Source: Deltaproteobacteria bacterium
GTDB lineage: Bacteria > Desulfobacterota > Binatia > Binatales > Binataceae
DNA: 64,000 nt
Assembly (NCBI GenBank): GCA_021799495.1
Contig: JAJZAI010000003.1
Location: 1 to 64,000 of the forward strand
Direction: 5' to 3'
Both the position numbers and the translations under genes were made by a program. The stretch's first letter is position 1; each line of letters begins with the position of its first letter. Under the pieces are notes generated by a model. It searched no databases. It worked only from the letters and a program-made list of their open reading frames with translations, and was not told where the DNA came from. Below, one piece after another: positions 17,638 through 27,425 of the stretch.

Positions 17638-19017
17638 ATGAGCGAGCCGGTTGAAAGCACGGAACAACTGATTCGTTACTTCGCGAGCGGCGCCAAGCCG
17701 CGCGAACAGTGGCGGATCGGAACCGAATACGAAAAGGTCGCCGTGTCGGCCGCGAACGGCGCCGCCCTGCCCTTTTCGGGGCCGAACGGCGTCGAAGAAA
17801 TCCTGCGCCGATTGGCCGATCGCCACGGCTATGAGCCCGACGACGAAGAGGGGCGGATTATCGCGCTGGCGGGGGAACGCGCGCCAATCACGATCGAGCC
17901 CGGCGGTCAAATCGAGTTGTCCGGCGAGCAGTGCGAAACGATCCACTGCGCGCATCGCGAATTCGCGCGGCATATCGAACAGCTCGTTGAAATCGGGCAT
18001 GAGATCGGCGCGGCGATTCTCGGTCTCGGCATGCAACCGGTCAGCCGCATCGATGAAATCGAGCTTTTACCGAAAGCCCGCTACCGGATCATGTATCCTT
18101 ACATGGCGCGCAAGGGCCGGCTCGGCCAGCGGATGATGAAGCAGACTGCGGGCGTGCAGGCAAATCTCGATTATTCGAGCGAGGGCGACGCGATGCGTAA
18201 GCTGCGGGTGAGCACGGCGCTCGCTCCGTTGATCTACGCGGCGTTCGCCAACTCTCCCCTGTCCGACGGCCGGCTCAATGGCTACGCGAGCTATCGCGGC
18301 CATATCTGGACCGACACCGATCCCGATCGATGCGGCGCGCCCGCGTTCATTTTCCGCGACGACGCCTGCTTCGCGGACTATGCCGAATATGCGCTCGACG
18401 TGCCGATGTATTTTCTAATTCGCGACCATCGCTATATCAACCTCACCGGCCCGCCCGGAATCACCTTCCGTCAATACATGGAGCGCGGATGGGGCCGCGA
18501 GCGGGCGACGCTCGAGGACTGGTCGAACCATCTCACAACGATTTTTATCGAGGTCAGGCTCAAGAAATATGTCGAGGTCCGGATGGCTGACAGCCAGCCG
18601 CCGGAATATATGCTTGCCTTGCCGGCCCTGATGAAGGGCATTCTGTACGACGACGATTGCATGACCGGCGCCTGGGACCTGGTCAAGCGATGGTCTTACG
18701 CGGAGCGGATGGAGCTTACCAATCTCGCGCATCAGCGAGGCCTCGAGGCCCGCGCGGGACGCATCGCTTTTCGTGATTTGGCCATGGAAATGTTCGATAT
18801 CGGGGCCGCCGGCCTGAAACGGCAAGGGGCGTTGAACGAGCGGCGCGAGGATGAGAGCATCTATTTGCTGGGTTTGATGGATCTCGTTCGAAGCGGGCAT
18901 TCGCCGGCGAGCTTGGCTATCGAACGCTGGAAAGGACGCTGGAACTACGACGTCGGGCGGTTGATTGAAGGATGCGCCTATGATGCTTCTTCAATTGACG
19001 CCGCCAGCAACATATGA
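17638..19017 (+). CDS. gshA: glutamate-cysteine ligase, plant/alphaproteobacterial type
   Basis: GCS2-family ligase joining Glu and Cys to gamma-glutamylcysteine, the first step of glutathione synthesis. 459 residues. Visible features: REQWRIGTEYEKVAV, ITIEPGGQIELSGEQCETIH, and AGVQANLDYSSEGDAMRKLR typical of the plant-like branch. An ATG at 17638 fits the family start; an in-frame 17536 start would add a non-homologous leader. Its stop overlaps the gspC start by four bases (ATGA), an odd coupling of thiol synthesis and secretion. No glutathione synthetase gene is in the window. Confidence 0.93.
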   Translation: MSEPVESTEQLIRYFASGAKPREQWRIGTEYEKVAVSAANGAALPFSGPNGVEEILRRLADRHGYEPDDEEGRIIALAGERAPITIEPGGQIELSGEQCETIHCAHREFARHIEQLVEIGHEIGAAILGLGMQPVSRIDEIELLPKARYRIMYPYMARKGRLGQRMMKQTAGVQANLDYSSEGDAMRKLRVSTALAPLIYAAFANSPLSDGRLNGYASYRGHIWTDTDPDRCGAPAFIFRDDACFADYAEYALDVPMYFLIRDHRYINLTGPPGITFRQYMERGWGRERATLEDWSNHLTTIFIEVRLKKYVEVRMADSQPPEYMLALPALMKGILYDDDCMTGAWDLVKRWSYAERMELTNLAHQRGLEARAGRIAFRDLAMEMFDIGAAGLKRQGALNERREDESIYLLGLMDLVRSGHSPASLAIERWKGRWNYDVGRLIEGCAYDASSIDAASNI

Positions 19018-19943
19018 CGTTCAATCTTCCGGAACGATACATCTATTTAGTAAACGTCCTCATCGTAGCGGCGATCGCGTGGTTTGCCGCTCTTTCGGTC
19101 GGCGACGGCGTGCGGTTGCATTTCGCGGGCGGCGACGCGGCGCTTCAGGAGCAAGCCAACCGCGCGCAGCATTTGCCGCCGGGGATGTTCCGATCGGCGG
19201 CGCTTTATGAACCGATCGTGCGCCGGGACGTATTCCATCTTGAGCCGGCCCCGGTAGCCGCTCCGACGACGACGACGAACGAAAACCTTAGCATCACGCT
19301 CCTCGGAACTTCTCATCTAAGCGGCGGCATCAAGCCGTTTGCGATCGTGGAGGACGCGTCGGGCAACCAGACTCTCTACCGGCTTGGCGAAATAATTCCG
19401 GATGCGGGACGCTTACTCCAAATCGATCGCGATCGGATCATCGTGATGCATAACGGAAAACGGGTCGCGGTGCAGATTCCGGCGGACGAGTTGGGCGATT
19501 CTCTCGGGTCTCAATCGGCCAAAGGATTCGACCGGTTCAGACGGTTCCATAATCGACAATTTCCATTTTTGCGCCGGCCAATCCGGCGCCGGCCCAGCGT
19601 CGGCGGCGTCCACCAGCTCGGCCCCGACCGTTACGCAATTTCACGTTCGACGGTGAACGACAACGTCAATCACATGGCGCAGCTCTTTACCGAGATGCGC
19701 GCGGTGCCCAATTTGGAAAATGGAAAATCCAATGGATTCGCGCTTTCGGAAATCCAGCCCGGTTCGATTTTCCAGCAGATCGGCCTGCATAACGGCGACG
19801 TCCTGACCGACGTCTCGGGACATCCGGTCAGCGATCCGGCCAAAGCGATGCAATTGCTTTCGACGCTCGATAACCAGTCCTCAATCACGCTGACTGTTAT
19901 TCGCAATGGAGCGCCGGTGCGCCTTTCGTATTCGATTCATTAA
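19014..19943 (+). CDS. gspC: GspC-like type II secretion protein with PDZ domain (orphan)
   Basis: A 309-residue inner-membrane protein with the GspC plan: a short cytoplasmic N-terminus, one membrane helix (~9-28, YLVNVLIVAAIAWFAAL), a periplasmic homology region (ITLLGTSHLSGGIKPFAIVED...YRLGEIIPDAGRLLQIDRDR), a linker, and a C-terminal PDZ domain (FALSEIQPGSIFQQIGLHNGDVLTD, ~235-309). In type II secretion GspC links the secretin to the inner-membrane platform. No gspD-M gene is adjacent; the flanks are gshA (4-base overlap) and an acetyltransferase two bases downstream. It may serve a secretion system encoded elsewhere or have a separate role. Confidence 0.85.
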   Translation: MTFNLPERYIYLVNVLIVAAIAWFAALSVGDGVRLHFAGGDAALQEQANRAQHLPPGMFRSAALYEPIVRRDVFHLEPAPVAAPTTTTNENLSITLLGTSHLSGGIKPFAIVEDASGNQTLYRLGEIIPDAGRLLQIDRDRIIVMHNGKRVAVQIPADELGDSLGSQSAKGFDRFRRFHNRQFPFLRRPIRRRPSVGGVHQLGPDRYAISRSTVNDNVNHMAQLFTEMRAVPNLENGKSNGFALSEIQPGSIFQQIGLHNGDVLTDVSGHPVSDPAKAMQLLSTLDNQSSITLTVIRNGAPVRLSYSIH

Positions 19944-19945
19944 TC

Positions 19946-20977
19946 ATGGAAGTGCGGACCGCGCGCGCTGGCGAACGAGACGAAGTCCTGGATTTGCTGG
20001 CTCGATGGTACGGCGATCGGACGTTCTTCTCGCGCTACAACCTGAACGATCCGGCTTTTCGCGACGAACTATGCCTCGTCGCATGCGAAGGCGGAAAAAT
20101 CGTCTCGACCGCGCAAATCTTCGATCGGCGCATCAGGCTGCAAGGCGAGATTGTTCCGATGGGCGGAATCGGCTCGGTTTATACGCACGAGGATTGGCGG
20201 CGGCGCGGAGCGGCCAGCGCGCTGATGCGGCTGGCGCTCGAAACTCTCGACCGCGAGCACTTTGAAGTATCGCTTTTGTTCACCGACCTGATCGACTTCT
20301 ACGAACGCTTCGGCTGGAAGCCCGTCAACCGGACGTTTACGGCGCTGATGGGCGCCGAAAATCTGATCGTGGACAGCCGCATCGAAGTTGGATTGTTCGA
20401 CCAGGGTCGCGATTACGGCGAGGTCCGGGAAATCCACGATTACTACTCGCGCTTTGACGCCTGCGAGGCGCGCGACGATGCGCGATGGCGGGCGAATCTG
20501 AAGTATGCCGGCAATCCGGATGAGCATTTCGTCGTTGCAAGAGACCCGTCGGGTTCCGTCGGCGCGTACGCACGCTCAATTCTGTTGCAGGGCTATCCAA
20601 TTCTTATGGAGTACGGCTACCGGCGCGATCGATTTGATTCGATATTATCCGTTGTATTTCATCTGGGCCGGGTCGTGTCTGGAATCGATCCGGAGAATGA
20701 GGCTGAACTTCATGGCCGGGAAATTCTGCGTTCTGCGCAGGCCTTGACCTCGGGCATGCTGGTCGCGCACACCCGGCATGACCCCGACTTCGAGCGTCAG
20801 CTTCAATCCTCGGGATGTTATTTGATGCATCACGAAGAGCACAATTATATGTGGCGATTGATTTCGGCTTCGCGCTTCGCGGCGCGATTCAATCTCGCGC
20901 CGGCAGCGGCGGAAGAACGGATGTATGCTCTGGTTGGCTCGCCCAACGCGCTATTTTGGACTGCCGACAGGTTTTGA
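19946..20977 (+). CDS. GNAT-family N-acetyltransferase (Eis-like)
   Basis: A 343-residue GNAT acetyltransferase. The acetyl-CoA-binding motif is GSVYTHEDWRRRGAASALMRLAL, preceded by the strand GEIVPMGGI. The larger size and second domain (LKYAGNPDEHFVVAR onwards) resemble Eis or double-GNAT proteins that acetylate amines. The gene starts two bases after the gspC stop, suggesting cotranscription. Substrate unknown. Its 3' end is followed after 50 bases by a DUF2333 gene. Confidence 0.87.
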   Translation: MEVRTARAGERDEVLDLLARWYGDRTFFSRYNLNDPAFRDELCLVACEGGKIVSTAQIFDRRIRLQGEIVPMGGIGSVYTHEDWRRRGAASALMRLALETLDREHFEVSLLFTDLIDFYERFGWKPVNRTFTALMGAENLIVDSRIEVGLFDQGRDYGEVREIHDYYSRFDACEARDDARWRANLKYAGNPDEHFVVARDPSGSVGAYARSILLQGYPILMEYGYRRDRFDSILSVVFHLGRVVSGIDPENEAELHGREILRSAQALTSGMLVAHTRHDPDFERQLQSSGCYLMHHEEHNYMWRLISASRFAARFNLAPAAAEERMYALVGSPNALFWTADRF

Positions 20978-21027
20978 GCCCGCTGAAGAAATTTCCGTGG
21001 CAATCGCGACAAAAATGGAATTCCTTG

Positions 21028-21942
21028 ATGTGGATTAAACGGCTCGGAGCTTCGTTGGCCGCCGCCGTGGCGCTGCTGCTGGTCATTAACCTGGCGCTCC
21101 ACTTTGGCCAGATCCATCACGATCGCCTCAACTATTCGATTGACACGGCGTTTCCGCCCGGCAGATCGTTCGTGCCGGGAGAAATCTACGCAACGACGCT
21201 CGCGGCGATTGTCGATCACGAATTGGACACGGGATTTGGCTGGCATCCGAACGATCGTTTCATCTGGGGACCTACGATGATGGCGGATAGCAACGCCTCC
21301 CGGCAGATCGGCATAATCATGGCCGTCCGCGAATCATCGCGGGTATTCAAAGACGACTTGACCAAGATTTCGTCAAATGAGTATGACCCTAACCTGGTCA
21401 TTGCGGACACTGATTTCAGGAACGACGCGTACAAATGGATATTGCCATCCGCCGAAAGCAAATACGCCGATGGCGCCAAACGCCTGCGCATGTACGTGGC
21501 CGGCCTGCACAGCAATCCGCAGGTATCCCGGAAATTGAATCAGCGAAACGTCGAGTTGATCACGCTTTTCGAGGCATGGACGGATCTGCTCGGCGACGCA
21601 CACGCGATGCTCTACATGGATCGCCGGCCCGACGGCGGACCGATCCATCCGTGGAACGACGACAATTATTTTTATCATGCGCAGGGCTATGCGCATGTGA
21701 TGTACTATATGCTGCTCGCGGTGCGGCGCGAGTATCATCAAACGGAAAAGACCAAGCCGGTAATCGAGCAGTTAATCGATGAAACGCTTGGTCCACTGCA
21801 ACGCGCCGCTACGATGAAACCACTGATCATACTGGACGGTTCGGAAACCGGCATCTTCGCGAACCATCGCCACAATCTCGACGCATATATTTCGGAAGCG
21901 CGCCAGAAAATGTATTCGATTCGCGAAGAGCTTGCGCGCTGA
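21028..21942 (+). CDS. DUF2333 family membrane-anchored protein
   Basis: A 304-residue protein with an N-terminal signal-anchor (RLGASLAAAVALLLVINLAL) followed by a large periplasmic domain. The segment DHELDTGFGWHPNDRFIWGP and the late ILDGSETGIFANHRHNLDAYI match my memory of the DUF2333 family, whose function is unknown. The ATG at 21028 gives the helix directly; upstream in-frame codons overlap the acetyltransferase. It is convergent with sppA, nine bases apart. An envelope function is the only inference. Confidence 0.75.
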   Translation: MWIKRLGASLAAAVALLLVINLALHFGQIHHDRLNYSIDTAFPPGRSFVPGEIYATTLAAIVDHELDTGFGWHPNDRFIWGPTMMADSNASRQIGIIMAVRESSRVFKDDLTKISSNEYDPNLVIADTDFRNDAYKWILPSAESKYADGAKRLRMYVAGLHSNPQVSRKLNQRNVELITLFEAWTDLLGDAHAMLYMDRRPDGGPIHPWNDDNYFYHAQGYAHVMYYMLLAVRREYHQTEKTKPVIEQLIDETLGPLQRAATMKPLIILDGSETGIFANHRHNLDAYISEARQKMYSIREELAR

Positions 21943-21951
21943 AACGAGCGG

Positions 21952-23772
21952 CTAGAACAGCGGGCACAACAGCATCGTGCCGCCGCGAGCGGCGAGTTTC
22001 AGCATCGCGGGCGCCCATCCTCGCGGCATGCCGAGCGACGCGCCCGTCATTTCAGACAGCATGGCTCCGTCCGCGCGCGCCAACGAAAGATTGATCGTCG
22101 CCAGCAGTCCGGGTCCCGGCATTCTGACAAGCTCGTATGGCTCACCTTCGCCAATCGACGCCTTCTGGCGCGCGATCGCGACAGCCGCGCCCAATCCTCC
22201 CAGTTCGTCCACCAGACCGCGTTCTTTGGCCGCGCCGCCCGTCCACACCCGGCCTTTCGCGACCGCTTCGGCCTGCGCGATTTCCAGCTTGCGGCCTTCC
22301 GCCACCTTGCCTGTGAAATTCCCGTAAAGTTCGCCCATCACATCGTTTAGCTGGGCCAGTTCCGCATCGCTCATAGGGCGCGCCACCGACAGCGCGTCGC
22401 CGATCTCGTCCGTTTTGACGAATTCCGCAGCGACGCCCAGACGCCGGAAAAGCGCTTGCAAGCTGAACTTCGCGTAAACGACGCCAATCGAACCGGTCAG
22501 CGTTTCCGGCTCCGCGACGATTGCGTCCGCGCCCATCGCGACGTAATATCCACCCGATGCGGCGACGTCGCCCATCGACGCCACAACGGGTTTGCCGCGC
22601 CGCCGCGCTTCGCCAACCGCACGCCACACCAAATCCGAGCCGACCGCCGAACCGCCGGGCGAATTGATGCGGAAGACGATCGCCCGAATCTCGTCGTCAG
22701 CGGCGGCTTTGCGGAATTCCTCGGCGACGCGCTCGCCGCTCAGAAATTCGCCGGCCACACCGCCATCACCGGCGATTACCGGACCAAGACCGTGGATCAG
22801 GGCTATTTGAGCCTTGCGGCCCGGCGGCCGGCGGTACCAGAGATGGCGCAAGTATCGAGCCAAATTTACGAACGGGCGCCCATCTCCTTCGGGGTCGAAT
22901 TCGGCGCGGACGTCTTCCAGATGTCCAACGCGGTCGATGAGTCTTTCGTTCAACGCGGTTCGTGCGCTGATAAATCCGCGTCCGAGAAGCTCGTGCGCTC
23001 CGGCGGGATCAATTCCGCGAGCGACGGCGACGCTCGCCGCGATCGTTTTCTTCCAATCGTTGACGATCGCACTCAGGCTCTCGCGCAGTTCCGGAGACAT
23101 CGAATCGCGGCTGAACATCTCCGCGGCGCCTTTGTACTCTTTCCATTGAAGCGTCTGCGCCTGAACGCCGGCGCGCGCAAGCGCGTCGCGAAGAAAGAGG
23201 CCTCCGGCCGCCGCGCCCAGCATCATCAGCGAAGTGTCTGGATTCGCGACAATCTCCCCAGCGCCGCACGCAATCAGGTAATCTCGGGGAGTCATGCCGT
23301 CGCCCGCGACCACCGCCACGACGCGCTTTTTCGCCGCGGCCGCCGCGCGCAATAAATCATGCAGTTCCCGTGCTGTTCCGAGTCCGATTCCGGGCGCCGA
23401 CACTTCCACGATGACGCCGGCCAGCTTATCGTCACGTGCGGCGCCCTCGAGCGCGCGCCGCAGTTGGTTAAGCGTCGGTTGCCCGCGGCTGCGCAGTTGT
23501 TCGATCGGCGTCCGCGCGCCATCCTCGCGGATATCGTCGGTGATTCGAATGGTCAGCACCGCGCCATCCGGAATCATCGCCGGCCGGGCCACAAGCAGAT
23601 AAAACGCCGCGACGATCGTTATCGCGACCGCCGCGAGCGCAACGCCCGTTTGGTTGGCGCCGGCCGCGAAACAAACCGCGGCTAAAGCGACCAGTACCGC
23701 GGTCAGGAGCGCCAGCCGCGCTTCACGGCTCAGCCTGAGAGCGTCGAGTTTCAGCAACTTCTTCGTGCGCAT
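21952..23772 (-). CDS. sppA: signal peptide peptidase SppA, 67K type
   Basis: A 606-residue tandem S49 protease that degrades cleaved signal peptides in the inner membrane. Two hydrophobic segments (~18-37 and ~43-62) anchor it. The first S49 half carries the general-base Lys at ~214 in WKEYKGAAEMF; the second holds the nucleophile Ser at ~406 in MGDVAASGGYYVAMGAD, with INSPGGSAVGSD before it. This Lys/Ser pair split across the two halves matches E. coli SppA. The ATG at 23772 was chosen because the preceding 41 in-frame residues lack similarity. Divergent from the lipoprotein gene 43 bases away, so they share a promoter region. Confidence 0.94.
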   Translation of the reverse strand: MRTKKLLKLDALRLSREARLALLTAVLVALAAVCFAAGANQTGVALAAVAITIVAAFYLLVARPAMIPDGAVLTIRITDDIREDGARTPIEQLRSRGQPTLNQLRRALEGAARDDKLAGVIVEVSAPGIGLGTARELHDLLRAAAAAKKRVVAVVAGDGMTPRDYLIACGAGEIVANPDTSLMMLGAAAGGLFLRDALARAGVQAQTLQWKEYKGAAEMFSRDSMSPELRESLSAIVNDWKKTIAASVAVARGIDPAGAHELLGRGFISARTALNERLIDRVGHLEDVRAEFDPEGDGRPFVNLARYLRHLWYRRPPGRKAQIALIHGLGPVIAGDGGVAGEFLSGERVAEEFRKAAADDEIRAIVFRINSPGGSAVGSDLVWRAVGEARRRGKPVVASMGDVAASGGYYVAMGADAIVAEPETLTGSIGVVYAKFSLQALFRRLGVAAEFVKTDEIGDALSVARPMSDAELAQLNDVMGELYGNFTGKVAEGRKLEIAQAEAVAKGRVWTGGAAKERGLVDELGGLGAAVAIARQKASIGEGEPYELVRMPGPGLLATINLSLARADGAMLSEMTGASLGMPRGWAPAMLKLAARGGTMLLCPLF

Positions 23773-23815
23773 CGATTTACATATTATCGGGTTTGCCCGA
23801 ATCGAGCGATTTGCG

Positions 23816-25198
23816 ATGCGGTCGGCGGCACTTGTTTTCAGCCTGATGATGCTGGGCGCAAATTCATGCGCGCTGTTCAGATCGCGCGCGCCCAAGCCCG
23901 CGCCGCATCGGCCGCTCTACTCCGGCCGAACGGCGACATTGGAAATCACCGGCGGCGTCGCTGTTCCGGGGTCCGTGGCGATGCCGCCCGGGTTCGAGCC
24001 GGTCCCCGGATGGCAGCCGATGTGGCTCATGCGGGACAACGGAATTGCGGTCGCCGGACGTATTGCGGGACGGACCGAGGTCTTCTCCTTCAGCGGCAAA
24101 AAATTTCAGTCTCAAGCCAAAATTGGCGAAGATTTCGGACCGCTCGCCGGCGACGGCGTAATCGTCGATATCGCTGTGAGTCCCGACGGGTCGGAAATCG
24201 CTACCGCCGTCGCAACGTCGAATCCAGCCCGCCTTGAAATTGTGATCGCCAGCATTATTGGCGGAGGCAAAGGAACCATTGTCGCATCATTCGACGGCGG
24301 CTTTGTGTTCGCTTCGATCGTCTGGAAAAACAACGCGACCTTGGCGCTGACGCTTGGTCCCGAATCGAACGGACCAAGAGCGGTATCCGCGCCGGTTACA
24401 GCCCCGCTCGATCGATCCGCCGAATCCGGCGCCGTGCAGTCCGCAAGCGGGCTTTATTTGATTGGCGTCACAGGTCTCGGAGCGGTTTCACATCTCGACA
24501 AAATCAAATGTCCGCTGGGTCCCGTCAAGCTCAGTCCGAACGGCAGATTCGCGGCTTCCGGCGGAACGGCCGCGGCGCTTCCCGTCATCGTGGACACGGC
24601 CTCCCAGGCGTGCGCGTCGTTCGGTCCGCGCGCGCCGGTGAAAATCCTTGGCTGGTCTCCGGATTCAACTTCGCTGCTTTATGCGGGCGACGTCGGGCCT
24701 AACAATTTGCCCGGCGCATTTCGTTACAACCTGACGACCGGCGCAACGAGCGTGGTAACTATCGCGTCGGCGGCCGCAGCCTTCGCCAGCGACGGCACTT
24801 TGGTCGCGCTGGGCGATAACGAGCTCACATGGCGGCTCGCCGCCGATGATCCGCACGCCACGATCAAGAGCGAAATCGCGCTTTTCAGTCCGGTAACGTC
24901 CGAAATCTCGATTAATTCGCTCGGTTTCGGCGTCACGCCGGAGTTGCTCGCCGAGTCGTCGATGGCGTTCACGCAGGCGACCGACGACGCCGCCATCGAT
25001 TTGTTTTCGCCAACGCCTGACGGAGTTTTCCGGACGTTGATCGATTATTCGTATCCCGCGCGTCAGGCCTTCGCACTCGCCTCGGGCGCGGCGCGCGGCC
25101 CGCTGCTGATGAGTTGGTCGCGCAGCGGTTCGATGCTCGCCGTGCTTGATGGCGTCGGCGGAGATTCAAAGTTGACGATATTCGCGCCGCCGCGATGA
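23816..25198 (+). CDS. putative lipoprotein with beta-propeller-like repeats
   Basis: A 460-residue exported protein. The N-terminus LVFSLMMLGANSC has a lipobox-like end with Cys18, not a perfect consensus. The rest shows repeated blade-like segments, such as DIAVSPDGSEIATAVA, VKLSPNGRFAASGGTA and PVKILGWSPDSTSLLYAG, typical of WD40/TolB-type propellers. A soluble seven- or eight-bladed propeller in the periplasm is inferred. No catalytic residues are recognised. Convergent with the acyl-CoA synthetase gene, eight bases apart. Confidence 0.7.
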   Translation: MRSAALVFSLMMLGANSCALFRSRAPKPAPHRPLYSGRTATLEITGGVAVPGSVAMPPGFEPVPGWQPMWLMRDNGIAVAGRIAGRTEVFSFSGKKFQSQAKIGEDFGPLAGDGVIVDIAVSPDGSEIATAVATSNPARLEIVIASIIGGGKGTIVASFDGGFVFASIVWKNNATLALTLGPESNGPRAVSAPVTAPLDRSAESGAVQSASGLYLIGVTGLGAVSHLDKIKCPLGPVKLSPNGRFAASGGTAAALPVIVDTASQACASFGPRAPVKILGWSPDSTSLLYAGDVGPNNLPGAFRYNLTTGATSVVTIASAAAAFASDGTLVALGDNELTWRLAADDPHATIKSEIALFSPVTSEISINSLGFGVTPELLAESSMAFTQATDDAAIDLFSPTPDGVFRTLIDYSYPARQAFALASGAARGPLLMSWSRSGSMLAVLDGVGGDSKLTIFAPPR

Positions 25199-25206
25199 TT
25201 CCGGCG

Positions 25207-27381
25207 TCAGGCCAAATCCGCCCGCCTCGACCAATAGTCGTATGAAACCCGCATCGCCGCGGCCGCCCGCTCGAAACTGTCGAATACGACCAAGCCCCGC
25301 TCGCGCGCGAGGCGTTTTCCTTTCGCCACCAATTCCTCGAGATGCGCCGGATGCATCACCAGCGCGAACGGTTTCGGCGACTTGCCCGCGAACTCGGCCA
25401 GCTTGTCAAGGAATGCGGTCAGTTCGTCCTCATGCGCGGCCCATCGCTGCGCGCGCAATCCCGTGCCTACTTCGAGAACGATGCCGTCGATGACGGAATC
25501 GCGATCGAGAATTTCAAGGATTCGCTCGAGATTTCCGGTCGCCACGCCGCCGCCGCCAATCGTTCCGCCGGCGTCGAGCGGATTGCGAAAGCTGCCGCCT
25601 ATAATGTTGAAGAAGCTGCCCAGTTCCGAATATGACGCTTCTGACAGCGCGGGAATTTCGAGTCCCGCGCCCGCGAAGGTGTCGGTTATCACCACCGACT
25701 GGCCTCCGGTCATCGCGACCAGGCCCATCCGGCGGCCTTTAACCGGCCGGCCGCGCGCGACCATCTCCATCGCGTCCAGCATCGCGTCGAGTCCCGCGAC
25801 GCCGACCGCCCCGCTCTGCCGCACCATCGCATTCCAGACCGCGGCGGAAGTCGCCAGCGAACCGGTATGCGAAAACGTCGCGCGCGCGCCCGCCTCGGTC
25901 ATGCCGCCTTTCCAGACCACCACCGGATGGCGCGCGGCCGCGCGCCGCAAACTTTCAAAAAACCGCCGGCCGTCGCGTACGCCTTCGATATACATCCCGA
26001 GCGCGCGCGTGGCCGGGTCATCGGTCATCACGTCGATATAATCCGCCGCTTCCAGCATCAGCGCATTGCCGATCGACGCGGCCTTGTTGATACGGATTCC
26101 ATGTCCCGGCGCTTGCGAACAAAAATTGATGCAATGGGTACCGCTCTGCGAGATAAAGCAGACATCGCCGGCTTGACCCGCGCTCAAATCCGGAAAATTC
26201 GCAATCCCGGCCGCCGGATTGTAGAGACCCATGCAATTCGGACCGACCAGCGCTATATCGGAAGCCGCCGCGATCGTCCGCAGGTCATTTTCCAGCTTGA
26301 CGCCGATTTCTTCCGCGGTTTCAGAAAAACCGGAAGTGAAAAACCCGATGCCGGCGACCTTGTTCGCCACGCAATCGCTCAGGATTCGCGGCGCGACCTG
26401 GCGCGGCACCGCGCTCACCGCATAATCGATCGGCTCGCCTATTTCGGCGAGCGCTTTCACGTTGGCGACGCCCATCTCCTCGATCCCGGGAATTTCCTTT
26501 GGGTCGATTTGCACGGAATAGAGCTTGCCGGAAAAACGCTTCATCGCGCGCAGCCACAGATAGCCGCCGGCGCGCTTGTCGCCGATCACGGCGACCACTT
26601 TCGCGGCGAATGATCGTTTGAGATTTTCGACCCGCCGCCGGTGGCGTTCAGGATCGTCCGCCGGTCCCTGCGTCCGCGGCGCGGAAACGACCACGCGCGC
26701 GTCAAGCACCGCAAGCCCGCTCTCGTACGCGACGACTGGATTGAGGTCCATCTCGGCGATTTCCGGATGCGCCGCCGCGATTTCCGAAACCTTCGCGATC
26801 AAGCCCGAGAGCGCGTCGAGATCGGCCGGCGCGCGGCCGCGCGCGCCGTGCAGCAACGGCGCCCCGCGCAATTCTTCGAGCATCGCACGCGCCTCGCGCG
26901 CGCCGATCGGCGCCAGCCGCATCGCGGTGTCTTTCAGCGTTTCGACGAAAACTCCGCCCAATCCCGCGACGATCATCGGACCGAAGCGTTCGTCGCGGGT
27001 CGCGCCGACGATCGCTTCCACGCCCGGCCGCGCCTGCGGCTGCACCGCGACGCCGTCGAACGCGGCGTGCGGCGCCCGCTCGGCCAGCGCGCGCTTGATC
27101 CGCTCGAAGCCGTCGCGAACCTCGGCGGCGTTGCGCAGATTGAGCGCCACGCCGCCAACGTCGCTTTTGTGCGTCACGCCGCTCGAATGGACTTTCAGGA
27201 CGACCGGAAAGCCGATTCGCGCCGCGGCTGCGACGGCCGCATCGGCGGTGGCGGCCATTTCCGGAACGGCCACCGCGATTCCGCCCGCGGCGAGAATCCG
27301 CTTGGAATCGATTTCCGTCAGCGTCGGTCGCCCCGCCGCAAGCGCCGATTGCAACAATTCGTCGATCGTTTTCGCGTCCAC
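25207..27381 (-). CDS. ADP-forming acyl/acetyl-CoA synthetase (acetate-CoA ligase family), beta-alpha order
   Basis: A 724-residue NDP-forming CoA ligase that converts acyl-CoA, ADP and phosphate to acid, CoA and ATP, or the reverse. An ATP-grasp (beta-like) domain comes first (~10-225; VVLKVHSSGVTHKSDVGGVAL). A CoA-binding Rossmann domain follows (~255-390; VAVIGDKRAGG...VGPNCMGLYNP), then a succinyl-CoA-synthetase-like domain with the phospho-His candidate His505 in FSHTGSLATS. Most single-chain relatives have the CoA-binding part first, so the order is reversed. Divergent from the hydroxyacid dehydrogenase gene 44 bases away. The acyl substrate is unknown. Confidence 0.88.
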   Translation of the reverse strand: MDAKTIDELLQSALAAGRPTLTEIDSKRILAAGGIAVAVPEMAATADAAVAAAARIGFPVVLKVHSSGVTHKSDVGGVALNLRNAAEVRDGFERIKRALAERAPHAAFDGVAVQPQARPGVEAIVGATRDERFGPMIVAGLGGVFVETLKDTAMRLAPIGAREARAMLEELRGAPLLHGARGRAPADLDALSGLIAKVSEIAAAHPEIAEMDLNPVVAYESGLAVLDARVVVSAPRTQGPADDPERHRRRVENLKRSFAAKVVAVIGDKRAGGYLWLRAMKRFSGKLYSVQIDPKEIPGIEEMGVANVKALAEIGEPIDYAVSAVPRQVAPRILSDCVANKVAGIGFFTSGFSETAEEIGVKLENDLRTIAAASDIALVGPNCMGLYNPAAGIANFPDLSAGQAGDVCFISQSGTHCINFCSQAPGHGIRINKAASIGNALMLEAADYIDVMTDDPATRALGMYIEGVRDGRRFFESLRRAAARHPVVVWKGGMTEAGARATFSHTGSLATSAAVWNAMVRQSGAVGVAGLDAMLDAMEMVARGRPVKGRRMGLVAMTGGQSVVITDTFAGAGLEIPALSEASYSELGSFFNIIGGSFRNPLDAGGTIGGGGVATGNLERILEILDRDSVIDGIVLEVGTGLRAQRWAAHEDELTAFLDKLAEFAGKSPKPFALVMHPAHLEELVAKGKRLARERGLVVFDSFERAAAAMRVSYDYWSRRADLA

Positions 27382-27425
27382 GAGTGTGGCGTATAGCAGA
27401 GCTTCCGGGTTATTTGAATCGCGTC

